Shown in pieces: positions 32,072 through 42,590 of a stretch of DNA of 64,000 nucleotides. This DNA is from Scalesia atractyloides (taxonomy: Eukaryota; Streptophyta; Magnoliopsida; Asterales; Asteraceae). Positions within the stretch are counted from its first letter, which is position 1. Each line of letters opens with the position of its first letter. The DNA is taken from assembly GCA_947069175.1 (NCBI GenBank), contig CAMTDV010000018.1, positions 38,824,869 to 38,888,868 of the forward strand, read 5' to 3'. Below the pieces are notes generated by a model, which saw nothing but the letters and a program-made list of their open reading frames with translations, was not told the origin of the DNA and made no database searches. A program made the position numbers and the translations under genes.

Positions 32072-32495
32072 TGTAGGTCCGTTGTACGGATCGTTCCGGT
32101 CCTAATTTTGCTACCCTAATGTAAACGTGCAGAATCCGTTAGCATAGGCGACATTGGATACAAGTCTGTTAATGTTTAACACCGTTTCATTAATGTGTAG
32201 ATGTTACAGATCCTGGAAACACTTGGACAGAGCTTCGCCGTCTCTGTGCCAAAATCACTGAAGTTACAAATGAAATCACCAAGGCACCTATTTATACTAA
32301 CTCAAGTTCGCTGGTGAGAGACTAAGTTCAAGCGAACTTGACCTAGTCAAGTTCGGCCGAACTTGACTTCACACACACCATTACCAGCGAACTTGACCTA
32401 TATTTCACTTAAATACACCCCGTTTCTAACAGATTAAGCTCTAATCACTCAGACTCGATATATAATGACGTAGGCAACAGACATATGAACTAACA
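32072..32495 (-). mobile_element. A 5' LTR
   Basis: 424 bp, TGTAGGTCCG...GAACTAACA, then TSD GCACG. The minus-strand TATAAATA is at 32289-32296, with palindromes (complete one CAAGTTCGGCCGAACTTG near 32347) directly upstream. Confidence 0.92.
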
Positions 32496-32912
32496 GCACG
32501 TATGCACATAAGCATGTAAGAACATAATCACGTAGGCACATAAGCATGTAAGCACATATTTTGCACGTATTCATCTTCCCTATATCTTGCATGGCGCGTA
32601 TGAGATGCGAGTAGTATAAGCATAATAAGCGAGTAATGCCGCATATGAGGACATTCGCGTAAGAGGGTTGAGCATTTTGGTTTGGTTGGTGATTTATTAG
32701 AATTTTAGATTACGAGAGCTGTGCGAGTTGTGCGTATTTTTGTAAAGCAAAAGCGATAAAAAGAGGAATCGATAAAGCGTAAAGTTCCTCAAAAATTAAA
32801 CACATAAATAATAATAAAACTCAATGATGCGTAAAGTGGGCGATTGCAGGCTTAAAACAATTTGGAACGTCCGGGGTTTTGAGACGGCGACTACCCAAAG
32901 TGATTTGAAAAT
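32496..32912 (-). other. G leader, piece 2
   Basis: Non-coding. It has 'cacgtaggcacataagcatgtaag' words equivalent to E 17690-17800, then a stretch matching E 17330-17640 in reverse complement ('gacggcgactacccaaag'). It ends with TSD AAAAT (32908-32912) of element B. Confidence 0.82.
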
Positions 32913-33313
32913 TGTAGGACCGATCCTCGATGCTAAGGAACCTAAATTTGATATCTAACGTCCATAATAGCGGAAATATTACGTCGTGTTTACCAATAGA
33001 CAAGAATTAATCAGTTTAACATCAGTTTTATTGATCAAACGTCAAGATTACAAACTGACAGAGCTTCGCCTCCAAAATGCCAAAGTTACAAATGAGAGAG
33101 GCTAGCTAGGTATTTATAGATGTACAAGTTCGCCCAAGGGAGACTTAAGTTTGCTCGAACTTGCCTTAGCAAGTTCGGCCGAACTTGGCTATACATGAAG
33201 GTTATGAGCGAACTTGCCTAAACTGTACATAAATACTTCATACGACTAGCCTATTCAGCTCTATTCTATACAGACTCGATATAAGACTAAGACATAGACA
33301 TTATGCACCAATA
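32913..33313 (-). mobile_element. B 3' LTR
   Basis: TGTAGGACCGATCC...CACCAATA, with TATA box at 33111-33118 (minus) and palindromes at about 33151-33190 upstream. PPT AAGGGGGTGTC (minus) lies next to it at 33314-33325. Confidence 0.92.
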
Positions 33314-33377
33314 GACACCCCCTTGGATATCGTCTTCGTCTTGTATCAGTCTTCACAACTCTGTCTTCATATAAACG

Positions 33378-36300
33378 TTAACGCACACGACCGAAGAAGT
33401 TCTTGTACGGCTTCTTTCGTCGCTCTTGCTTAGGATCCGGCGTATAGTCTGTAGGAGGCACTTTGTTCATATGCTGAAATCTCCTAATACTTGCCTTTCT
33501 TGTTCTCTCATGAATTGCTTCGAGACGCTTCTCCTCTTTTAAAAACTCTACTCTTTCTAGATCTCTCCAGTTTATTTGCCACATCTTTCCTGAATTAACT
33601 TCGTGTGCATGGCAAACATTAACAACTTTCTGATACTGCATCGCTTGTACCTTTTCACGTTCTTCAAATACGATCTTGTTGTAGAACAAGGTTTTAATAT
33701 CTTCTCTTGAGCACTTAACCAACCACATAGGATCAAGAATCCTGATTGTCCTCCATAACCCCCTCATACCCTGATATCTCAATACCTCAACTCTTTCCTT
33801 TGAAATATCCAAGTGTTCTTCAAACTTTAAAACAATAACTGCTTCACAAGTCGATGGATCTATCTGCCACCACTTGACCAATGGATAGAAGTTTTGCTCA
33901 ATCGGCATCAGCGGCATGTTTCTCATTGCCCTTGGTCGCTTCATTATCAATGTAATGTCTTTTTCACCCGTCTTTTTGTTTGTCTTGATTCTGCGACTAG
34001 GAATGAATGATTTCCAATATCTGAATCCTTTTATTGCTTCAAACTTTATCAATTTCCACAACAATTGATCAATCACCTTCATGTGGTATGTAACGTTAAC
34101 TGTCTGAACTAACTCTTCCACATCTCAATAAGGTAATGTCTTGAAATCAGCAAGGTATTTGAAGTATTGCACTCCAAATTCCCTCTTGATTGCATAAACA
34201 TTCAGTTCTTTAAACCAACCCCAACTTAAGATATCTCCCAATGAAACGTCTTTGTCTCTGGTAAAGAATGCTAGAGGACGTCGAAACTTACGTTCACGAG
34301 GCATCTCATTAAACCATGACTTCTTCGCTTGAGCAATTTCTTCTTTAGTCGTTGGCTTTGGTACTTTTCCTTCACACAAAGATTCCTCAATGTTTTCTTT
34401 CAGCATATCTTCATCTAACTGCTTGTACATCTCTTCAAAAGTAGGAAAACTTTCAGAATTAGGACCGACATACTTTGTAGTATGATCTGTTTCATCATCG
34501 GAAGACCAATCTTCCACAATCACTCTATTGTACTCATCAGCCTCAAATCTTCTCACATACTGATAATCATTTGGCTCAAATGTGTTAACATTCAACACGT
34601 CTTCTTCGAAATCAAACTCTAGATCTGCAGCATCAACTTCAACTAACTTTGCCACATCTTCCTTTGTATAGTTGTGTATAAACTCGCCTTCCTTCACGTT
34701 ATGTTCTAACATCAACAATAAAGGCTTCGTGGGTACTGCGGTATCTGGCTTTACAAATCTTTCAACATTAGACATATCAATCTCATCAGTCGGCCCTTTC
34801 TGCCCTGAATCCCCCTCACTTTTATCATCCATTCTGTTTGATTCGTCATCCATAAGTGAAGAGAAATCAAATTTATCTGACACTTTTGCTTCAGTAATCT
34901 TTATACCAACACCGCCCTGATCATCATCATCGTCATCGTCTGCAACATTCCAATCTTCATATTTTGAATCATCTTTTTCATCATCTTCCTTATCTTCTTT
35001 CTCTGCTTCTTCATCGTCCTTATCTTTAGAAGCAATAATAGGACCAGAAGGCTTGACAGATTCGTCAACCTTTGGAATATCGGATTCAGAAGCTATATCA
35101 ACATTCTCTTCAACTAGTTTCTCTGTAGTCTCAGAAGATTAGGAGCTTCACCTTCAACTCCTTTACCTTTACCACTTGCAACTAACTCTTCTTTATACCT
35201 TTCTTTGGCTTCTTGTTGATCCAGACGATCATATTCTTTGATGAAACCTATTCCCAGAGAATTAGATAAAACTTTCTGCAACCTGGTGAATCTTCTATCG
35301 TTTAGTGCTTGGATTGACTTTAGATTTGCAATCTCTGTTTGAAGCTTTTCATTTGCATCTTGCAAGCTCTCGATCAATGCCTTGAAATATTCTCATTCTT
35401 TCTCTAACACCTTCACTTTGTCATCCAATATTTCTTTCTCAACATTGCTTTGATTCATTTTCTGAATAAGCTCAGCTTTCTCCTCCTTATTCTTTGCTAC
35501 TTTTTTCTTCTAACACCTTCACACGCTTTTCCAGAAGTTCAACATTCGTCTCTGGAAAGAAATCATTTAGATCTTGCAGACTAATCGGATCACTATGCAT
35601 ATCACCAAACAGACTAGGCCCTGAAGATTTTGGTGTTGACTTTGGAGTAGCAGCCTTTGGTGTAGACTTCCTTGGAGTAGAACTTTCAAGATTTGAAGTC
35701 GTTAGAGCAACAGGTGATTGATTAACTGGGACTTCAAGCAATCCAGTCACAGGAGGTTCTTGTGTACCTCCTTGACGTTCAATCTCAGCAGGAATAACAA
35801 CATGAGGTTCTTGTGTAGGAGGTTCTTGTGTGGCTCCTGTCTCCTGTGCGCCAGAAGGTTCTTGTGTCACTTCTGCACTTTTCAGCTTTCCTTTATATCT
35901 TTTTCTTACAGCTTTTTGAGTTTTCTACGCTTTCTTTCTACCCTTTGTCTGAGGAGACCCTGTAGTTTTTGTCGATGATATAGTAGCAGTCTTTACACGT
36001 TTTGCTTTTTGCTTTGGTCTTTCCTCATCAGATTCTTTCTCTTGATTTGGATCGAAATATGCATCCATTTCTTTCTCTTTTTCGGTTGCTATTTCTGCTG
36101 CTGACTTTTTTGGTTCTTTCACAGGTTCTTCATCAGAATCATCTTCATTTTCAGAAGTTGCTGAAATAACATCTTCCTATGTAGCTTTCTCAGTCTCTTG
36201 ACTCTAAACAACTACTGCTGCACTAGAACCTGCTTCGCCTTGAACATTCTCAGGTTCATCTTCGTCTATGAGCATTGTATCAACCTTCTTTGCTGCTCGT

Positions 36301-37238
36301 TTCTTCTTAGGCTTATCAGCTTCTGCCTTTAAGAACCATTCACTTCTAGCTTTCGACTTGAAGTCTTTAAACCATTCCTTTTCTTCATTAAGCTCCTTTT
36401 CATCATCGCTTCCGTCTTTCCTCCATTAATTTTCTGGTGGAGCAACATAATTCGAATCTTTGATTGCCCCGAAAACTGGCTTTGCAATAAGAGCTGATGC
36501 TTGTTTCTGAAACTTGATTAGCTTCTTCACAATAGTTTCATCAAGGTGAACTAGATAAAGCACATCATTTGGATCCCGTGCTATGTTCGTGAATTTCTCA
36601 TCTATCAGCATTTGCATGAACCTTGGATATAGACAAGGCCTCGAATCCTCCATGTTCTTTGACATGTGTGTAAATACAAGCTTCGAAAAGTTGAACGGCT
36701 TTTTCAGAATCAGTGTCGTGGCCATACAGGCCAAATAATCTTGAACGTCGTCTAATCCCGCCTTTCGATGACTAAAAGTATGAATGATCACATGCATGAG
36801 GAGCTTGTAGGGGTTAGGCACTTCCCCTTTCTTCAATGTTGGCTTGTTCACGCTCCCTTTATAACCCATTCGAAAGAAACAACCTCTAACCATTTTCTCG
36901 TCGAGGAATATCGGATCATCTCTATTGTCATTAAACTGCAAGATCCGTCGAATATCGTCTTCAGTAACGGTGATAGGTTTGACTTCATTGCCAACTTGCA
37001 CTGATGAAATAATCGTCTTCTGATCATTACTTAAACTCGCGTTCGTCCAGAAATGGGAAGGATGAGATCTGTAAGACACTGTGCGTTCTGTGATAGCCCG
37101 ATGAATAGGACTTTCTTCCAAAAACTTCAAGATACTCTCGTACTCCTTCAAAGATGGACATATCGTTTTGTCGAGCGTAATACAAGTGTTGTGCATCTTA
37201 GAAAACTCTATCAAGATTGCACGTGCTGGAACTTGAGC
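33378..37238 (-). pseudogene. Extra ORF of B, exon 2 (post-pol protein of unknown function)
   Basis: Starts after the acceptor TTTTTCAG at 37239 with AQVPARAILIEFSKMHNTCITLDK. The N-terminal domain of about 250 residues reads HPSHFWTNAS, RRILQFND, GYKGSVNKPTL, HTFSHRKAGLDDVQDYLACMA and NFSKLVFTHMSKNME. A Lys/Glu/Pro-rich middle with Thr-Gln-Glu-Pro repeats and coiled coil (36122-35114) follows. The C-terminal domain (34883-33378) has GDILSWGWFKELNVYAIKREF and PLMPIEQNFYPLVKWW, ending KPYKNFFGRVR. At least five frame breaks or stops. From memory it resembles proteins common in Asteraceae retroelements. No transmembrane or envelope features are visible, so I would not call it an envelope gene. 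Confidence 0.72.
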
Positions 37239-38035
37239 CTGAAAAACAACAAAAATAATTAGCACGTAATACGAGAAAATTTTTCAAAAATTTTCTAACA
37301 CATTCATCAAGTTCGGGCGAACTTGACTGAGTGTTATAACATTGTGTTTTATTCAAGTTCGATTATAATTCAACTTTTAAAGAAGTTCGGTTGAACTTCA
37401 GGTTTAAGCATTTTATACAAATTTGATAGCAAGTCTGGTGGAACTTGATAACAAGTTCGGCCGAACTTGTCATCTCCTTCAATCATAACCTGCTCAACAA
37501 GATTTCAACCTATTTCAATCAAAATAACAACAGTTTCATGGTTGATTTATGTTTGATATCATGATTTTATAATCAATTTGTCCATTAAACCACTAGATCT
37601 AGCATTTTTTAACTTTTTAACTTTTTAGATCTAACATGTTCTATAACATTTCAATTCACGGTTCAAATGTCAATTTTATACCTCGGCCATTGTTATTGAT
37701 GAGCCAATCACCAAAAACAATCAAAAAACGGGCAGAGTAACGGTACTAAAATGACAAAATCACAATTTTGCTCAAATGCAGATAAGTTCGCTCAGAGAAT
37801 ATGTTTTGTAGAAGTGAGTTCGGCCGAACTTGCTTAGGTATTTATACCTAGGCAAGTCCGGGCGAACTTGCAAGTCCAGTTGACAAGGCCCAGCAAGTCC
37901 GGGCGAACTTAGCTTTAAACATCCAGCCTCCATCTGCAAGTTCGGTTGAACTTGCTGTTTTGTTAAACATGATTCTGTTTAGCAAGTTCGGCCGAACTTG
38001 CCAAACCCTAAAATCAAACTTTTCAAATTTTTCAA
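37239..38035 (-). promoter_or_regulatory. Internal promoter, first exon and palindrome intron of B's extra gene
   Basis: Reading the minus strand: palindromes at about 37994, 37938 and 37852, TATAAATA at 37839-37846 between two palindromes (the next at about 37816), then roughly 150 bp. Next is ATG-GCC-GAG at 37690-37682, directly followed by donor GTATAA. A 443-nt intron (37681-37239) carries palindromes at 37452, 37430, 37382 and 37308, and ends TTGTTTTTCAG. Joining gives Met-Ala-Glu-Ala-Gln-Val in frame with the extra ORF. C has every part of this at the same relative position, which is the main support. Confidence 0.72.
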
Positions 38036-39401
38036 TTTAATCCCTGAACTTTCCAACTTTTTACCAGTTATGAAAATCCACTCAGTTGACCAAGTCCAAG
38101 CTAATGACCTTGGTTAACCGATTTGTCTTCCGAGTCCAAGTTAATGACCTCGGTTTGACCCGTTACGAACAAACTGTTGATGTTTTCAAAATCAAAGTTT
38201 CAAATTAATGAACTTTTTATCATTTTGGATTTTCAGATTTAACAGATTAGCTCCCAGCCCGTTGTCAAAGAGATTTCCACCAGTTCTAGCATCTTACCAG
38301 ACTTCGAAGACCCGTTCTCCAACATTGGTTTGTTGAAAACAATGTAGAAATAAAATCTTTTTGATTTTTGGTAAATTTATGCTAAAACACACAGAAAATC
38401 TTTTTGGTTTTAATCTGTAAAGCTGATAAACTATGTACAAGACAATGTAAACTATGCTCAAACATATTTACAGACATATTTTTGGGAATTCGTGTCTAAG
38501 GATCATATCAGTTGAATGAGACATATCACCAGTACCGTTGACCTTTAGATGACTTTAAGTTTTAAACTCGTTTACCTAGATTGTCGATATGTTTGTCCAC
38601 TTAAGCTTTACCACATTTCTCAACTGTTTCAAGATATGTTAAGATATGAATTATGAAACTTGACTTATCTGCGGTTCCCACTTATTGAATATACTCCCGT
38701 ATCAAAATTCCCTAGATTTCATCTTACAGGTGAATATATTCGTAATTGATATCTGTATCAGGGTAATGCGAGACCTTGAGAGCTCAGGTTAGTACTACCA
38801 TACAGACAAAGAGATGAAGGCCCGTCTTTAAGGTGTGTTCCACTTAAGGAATCTTTTTAGCACTGCAAATGATTAGATCTCTCGATACTTTTCAATTTTG
38901 CATGCAGTTTTTGGGTTTATAGCGAAAGTATAATTGAAGTTATAGGCTATTGCTTCCACAAAATCAGAAGAACTTGTATAATACCCAGATATCAACTATC
39001 TATAAAGAACTCGTATCTCAGAATCAGGCAATCTCTCAAACGAAATTTCGGAGTACTAAGTCCATATATCCAAGATGTGTTAATCCACAAGATTAAGTAG
39101 TTGCTAAATTTGGTTTATATCTCGAAAACAGTTTACTAAACGTGTTAAGCCTATCGACACATCCACAATAAGACTCGTTTTATTACTTTTAAATTTTTCA
39201 TTTCTTTAGCATACTGTGATAGTCCACTGATGTACTATCATTTCATTTTTGTGACATTGAATTCTTTTTGTCTTTTTCAATGTTTTTGTACTTTTTGAAA
39301 TTTTCAATGTTTTTGAATTTTTAAATTTTTCATATTTTTTTGTATTTTCCCAAATATTTCTCCCCCTAAAATCAAAAACATATTTTTGGATTTTTGATTT
39401 T
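38036..39401 (-). other. B conserved post-pol non-coding spacer
   Basis: Non-coding but strongly similar to C 54230-55620 and partly to A 27900-29060. It holds two covarying hairpins (38090-38113 and 38130-38153), the block 'cagttgaatgagacatatcacc' to 'gagaccttgagagctcagg', and the hairpin tgatagt...actatca at 39217-39240. PPT-like ctccccct lies at 39361. Conservation beyond that of nearby AT filler suggests a structural or regulatory role. Confidence 0.75.
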
Positions 39402-40904
39402 TTATTCCGCTTCACAGGTTGAGAGAGAGTCCGTGGTCTGTTTCTTACACTGCCACGTTACCAAACGTGTGCCAAAGAACTGGCATCCTGCAGTTGTAGA
39501 TTTCGAGTTCAGTTTGTCCACTCCGAAGTCTAAGTCAGCGTATCCAGTGAGATCAAAATTGTCCTTCTTGGGGTACCACAGGCCGGTGCTTGGGCAACCT
39601 TTCAAGTAACGGAAGATTCGCTTGACTATCTGTATGTGTGACATTCGAGGACTTGACTGATATCTCGCACATAAGCAAGTAGGATACATGATGTCTGGGC
39701 GCGAAGCTGTTAGATACATCAATAAACCTATCATCGATCGATAAAGTGTTTCATCAACTTTCGTTCCCGTCTCGTCTACGCAAATCCCATGGTTCAGTGC
39801 CAGCGGTGTCGAAAGCGGCTTCGAAGAATCCATTTCAAACTTTTTGAGAATTTCGTGAACATACTTAGTCTGATGGATGAATATCCCATCTGGAAGCTCA
39901 TCAGACCTAAGAAGAATTTCATTTCCCCATCGAGGACATCTCAAATTTCTTCTTCATGATCTTTTCAAACTCTTTGCACAAACTGTCATCCGTAGAACCG
40001 AAAATGATATCGTCCACATAGATTTGTACTATTATCAGATGCGGTCCAACTTCTCTGGTAAACAAAGTGCTGTCCACTATGCCTCTCATGAATCCATTTC
40101 TTACGAGATTTTGCGATAATGTCTCGTACGATAATGTCTCGTACCAAGCTCTCGGGGCTTGGTGTAAACCGTACAAGGCTTTGTCCAGGAGATATGCTTT
40201 GTTCTTGTTCAGTGGATCGACAAACCCTGGTGGTTGGCCGACATACACTTGTTCACGAAGTTTACCGTAGAGAAATGCAGATTTTACATCCAACTGGTAC
40301 ACCTTAAATCCTTTCCAAGCTGCGAACGCTAGGAAAATGCGGATAGACTCTAATCGCGCAACCGGTGCGTATACCTCCGTGTAATCTATACCTTCCAGCT
40401 GGTGGAATCCCTTGACAACCAGCTGAGCTTTGTTTCTGACTATAACCCCCGATAGTCTCTTTTACACTTGAAGACCCACTTTGTATCAATAGCTTTCCGC
40501 TTCGATGGCAAGTCTACAAGCTTCCAAACACCCAACTTCTCGAACTGTAAAAGTTCCTCTTGCATTGCTATCACCCAATTCTCGTCAGCCAGAGCCTCAT
40601 TAACTGTCTTTGGCTCTATTTGAGAAATGAAACATGAGTAGTAGCAATAGTTCTGAGTTGGTGCAACTCGGGTGTAGAAACAACTAAGTGCTTTGTTGAT
40701 TTGATTTCGTATACGCACCCCAGTTTGTAGTTCTCCTATAATATTCGTTGAAGGATGGTACGAATATGATCGCGGCATTTCATCTGTTGGAACATCAACT
40801 GAGCTTTGTTGATTTGAAACAATCAGATTACTATTCACATCAACATTAGGAGTACTTGATGAAGCTTCGTTCTGGTTTCTCGGACTAGCATATTGATTCA
40901 ACAA
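39402..40904 (-). pseudogene. Reverse transcriptase and truncated RNase H of B
   Basis: RT starts with EALADENWVIAMQEELLQFEKLGVWKLVDLP and DTKWVFKCKR, frameshifts near 40440, then reads YQLDVKSAFLYGKL, KALYGLHQAPRAWY and the catalytic IYVDDIIFGS (both Asp present). A 15-bp tandem repeat at 40114-40143 inserts five residues (ETLSY). RNase H begins GYADLDFGVDKLNSKSTTAGC and stops at LSTCEAE, where the last roughly 130 residues present in C are deleted. RNase H therefore lacks its C-terminal catalytic part. Confidence 0.87.
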
Positions 40905-42409
40905 GTTAGATATCTACTCAACTTCTTCATCTGATGAAGTTTCATTATCAGCATCAGATGTCGGTGCTTCATCTGAATCAGAATTCTAATTCTGAGGCGT
41001 ACTGGGCACTGTTGCGTTTTCTGGTTCATTAGAAGCATTCACTGGAAGTGTAGCAGGTGTTACTTCTGCTTCAGAAGTATTTCATCTTGACCACCACTGC
41101 TATTGCTTGGACCTGCTCCGGAAGATGAAGAATCCAATATGGGTTGATTAACCACAGTTGGTCTAATGATTTGATCTTGATTCGATGACTGGTGAAGATA
41201 ATATAATGCTGCAACTTCTTCGTCAGACGGTTCTTCCGGGAAGTCAAATGACTTCCAAAGATCTTGATAGTTGAACAACCACGCGTCACCTCTCCTTTGA
41301 ATAGGATCCGCATAGTTGAAACAATCCACGTGATGTGCTTCAATAACCTTTCTCAACGAAGGAACGTATACTCTTCTTAACGGACTCGCATATCCGAAAA
41401 AGAAACCTTCAAGAGATTTAGCTCCGAATTTGCCATCTTGATCGATTACAGTACATGGTGCACCAAATGGTTCTAAGAATTTCAAATTTGGCTTTCGTTA
41501 GTTTATCATCTCAAAACATGTTTTCTTTGTTGGTTTGACAGTGAGAACTCTGTTTGGCGTGTAGCAAGCCATAGCAACCGCTTCACTCAAGAAGCTGACT
41601 GGAAGTTTCGAATCTGCAAGCATAGTTCTCGCAATTTCAATTAGAGTTCTGTTCTTCTGTTCAGCAACACCGGTTTGCTGTGGAGTATAGGGAGCACTAA
41701 ACTCGTGCAGAATCCCTTTTGCGTTGCAGAATTCCTTCATTTTGTTATTCTTAAACTCTGTGTCGTTATCACTTCTAATGCGTCTGACTGGCAGATTGTA
41801 GAGATTCTCTAGTTTCTTAAACAGAATCACCAAATTCTCGAACGTTTCGTCTTTTGATTCCTGAAAGAATACCCACGAATATCTCGAATAGTCATCTGTG
41901 ACGACTAAGCAATATAAGTCTCCTGAGATGCTTCGAACATTTACAGGACCAAATAAGTCCATGTGCAGACGTTCTAATGGCAACTTGATTGAGTTTAGAA
42001 TTTTCTTCGGATGAGATTTCTTGATCTGCTTTCCCTTTTTACATTCTAAGCAGTGATCAGACATATGAAAGCTCCGAAGATTTACACCTTCTACAAGATC
42101 ATTATGAACCAAGTAACTCATTTTTCTTAAATGAATATGCCCCATCTTACGATGCCAAAGAATATAATCCTTTTCAGTAGCCTTTGTCACACAATATTGT
42201 GCTGATTTTGATGAAGTGGTACCGACTCCCATATCAAGAATATATAGATCATTCTCTCGAGGGGCTCGCATCAGAATCCACTCATCTAGTATTTTGAATC
42301 CCGGCTTCAAGATAATACACTCTTTGTCATTGAAATGCACCGTGAGCTTCTTGTCACAAATCTGCGATATGCTCAGAAGATTATTTTCCAACTCTGCAAT
42401 ATAATTCAC
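40905..42409 (-). pseudogene. Integrase of B and acidic linker
   Basis: The zinc region WHRKMGHIHLRK...CLECKKGK comes first. The core has HMDLFGPVNV (Asp), IRSDNDTEF (Asp, with Asn-Asp where C has Asn-Gly) and APYTPQQTGVAEQKNRTLIE (Glu), so the D,D,E triad is present. A stop near 41495 separates the C-terminal part (41485-41060): PFGAPCTVIDQDGKFGAKSLEGFFFGYA. An acidic Ser/Asn-rich linker to RT (41060-40905) is broken by stops. Confidence 0.87.
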
Positions 42410-42590
42410 GCGATCGAATGAAACGACGCCATTGGAGAGTTTTCCCTCGGCGACTATCCTTCCACCCTAGTTACCCGCAAATCCAACATATCCACCATTG
42501 ATAGCTTTTATGTCGAATAGCAACGCTTTCATTCCTGTCATATGCCCGGACGCTCCACTATCCAAAATCCACTTAGAAAGTACCAATCTC
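42410..42590 (-). pseudogene. Protease of B (nonsense mutation)
   Basis: KWILDSGASGHMTGMKALLFDIKAINGGYVGFAGN, then a TAG at 42467-42469 where C has Gln (CAG-to-TAG), then GGRIVAEGKLSNGVVSFDRVNYIAELENNLLS leading into integrase. The active site DSGA is intact. Confidence 0.85.

Larger units (their letters stand above)
26572..32495 (-). mobile_element. Copia-type gag-only non-autonomous element A
   Basis: LTRs at 26572-26970 and 32072-32495 are flanked by GCACG (26567-26571 and 32496-32500). The PBS lies at 32058-32069 and the palindrome-rich leader at 31523-31845. The only coding content is gag-related (29601-31296). Protease, integrase, RT and RNase H are absent. The rest is non-coding sequence homologous to the post-pol regions of B and C. 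It must use enzymes from a relative such as B or C. The LTR family differs from B/C (TGTAGGTCCGTTGTACGG versus TGTAGGACCGATCCTCG) but shares structure. Confidence 0.9.

Noticed and set aside
33378..37265. Calling the post-pol ORF of B and C a retroviral-type envelope gene
   Set aside because: No signal peptide, transmembrane segment or cleavage site is visible; the protein is charged, with coiled coils and acidic tracts.
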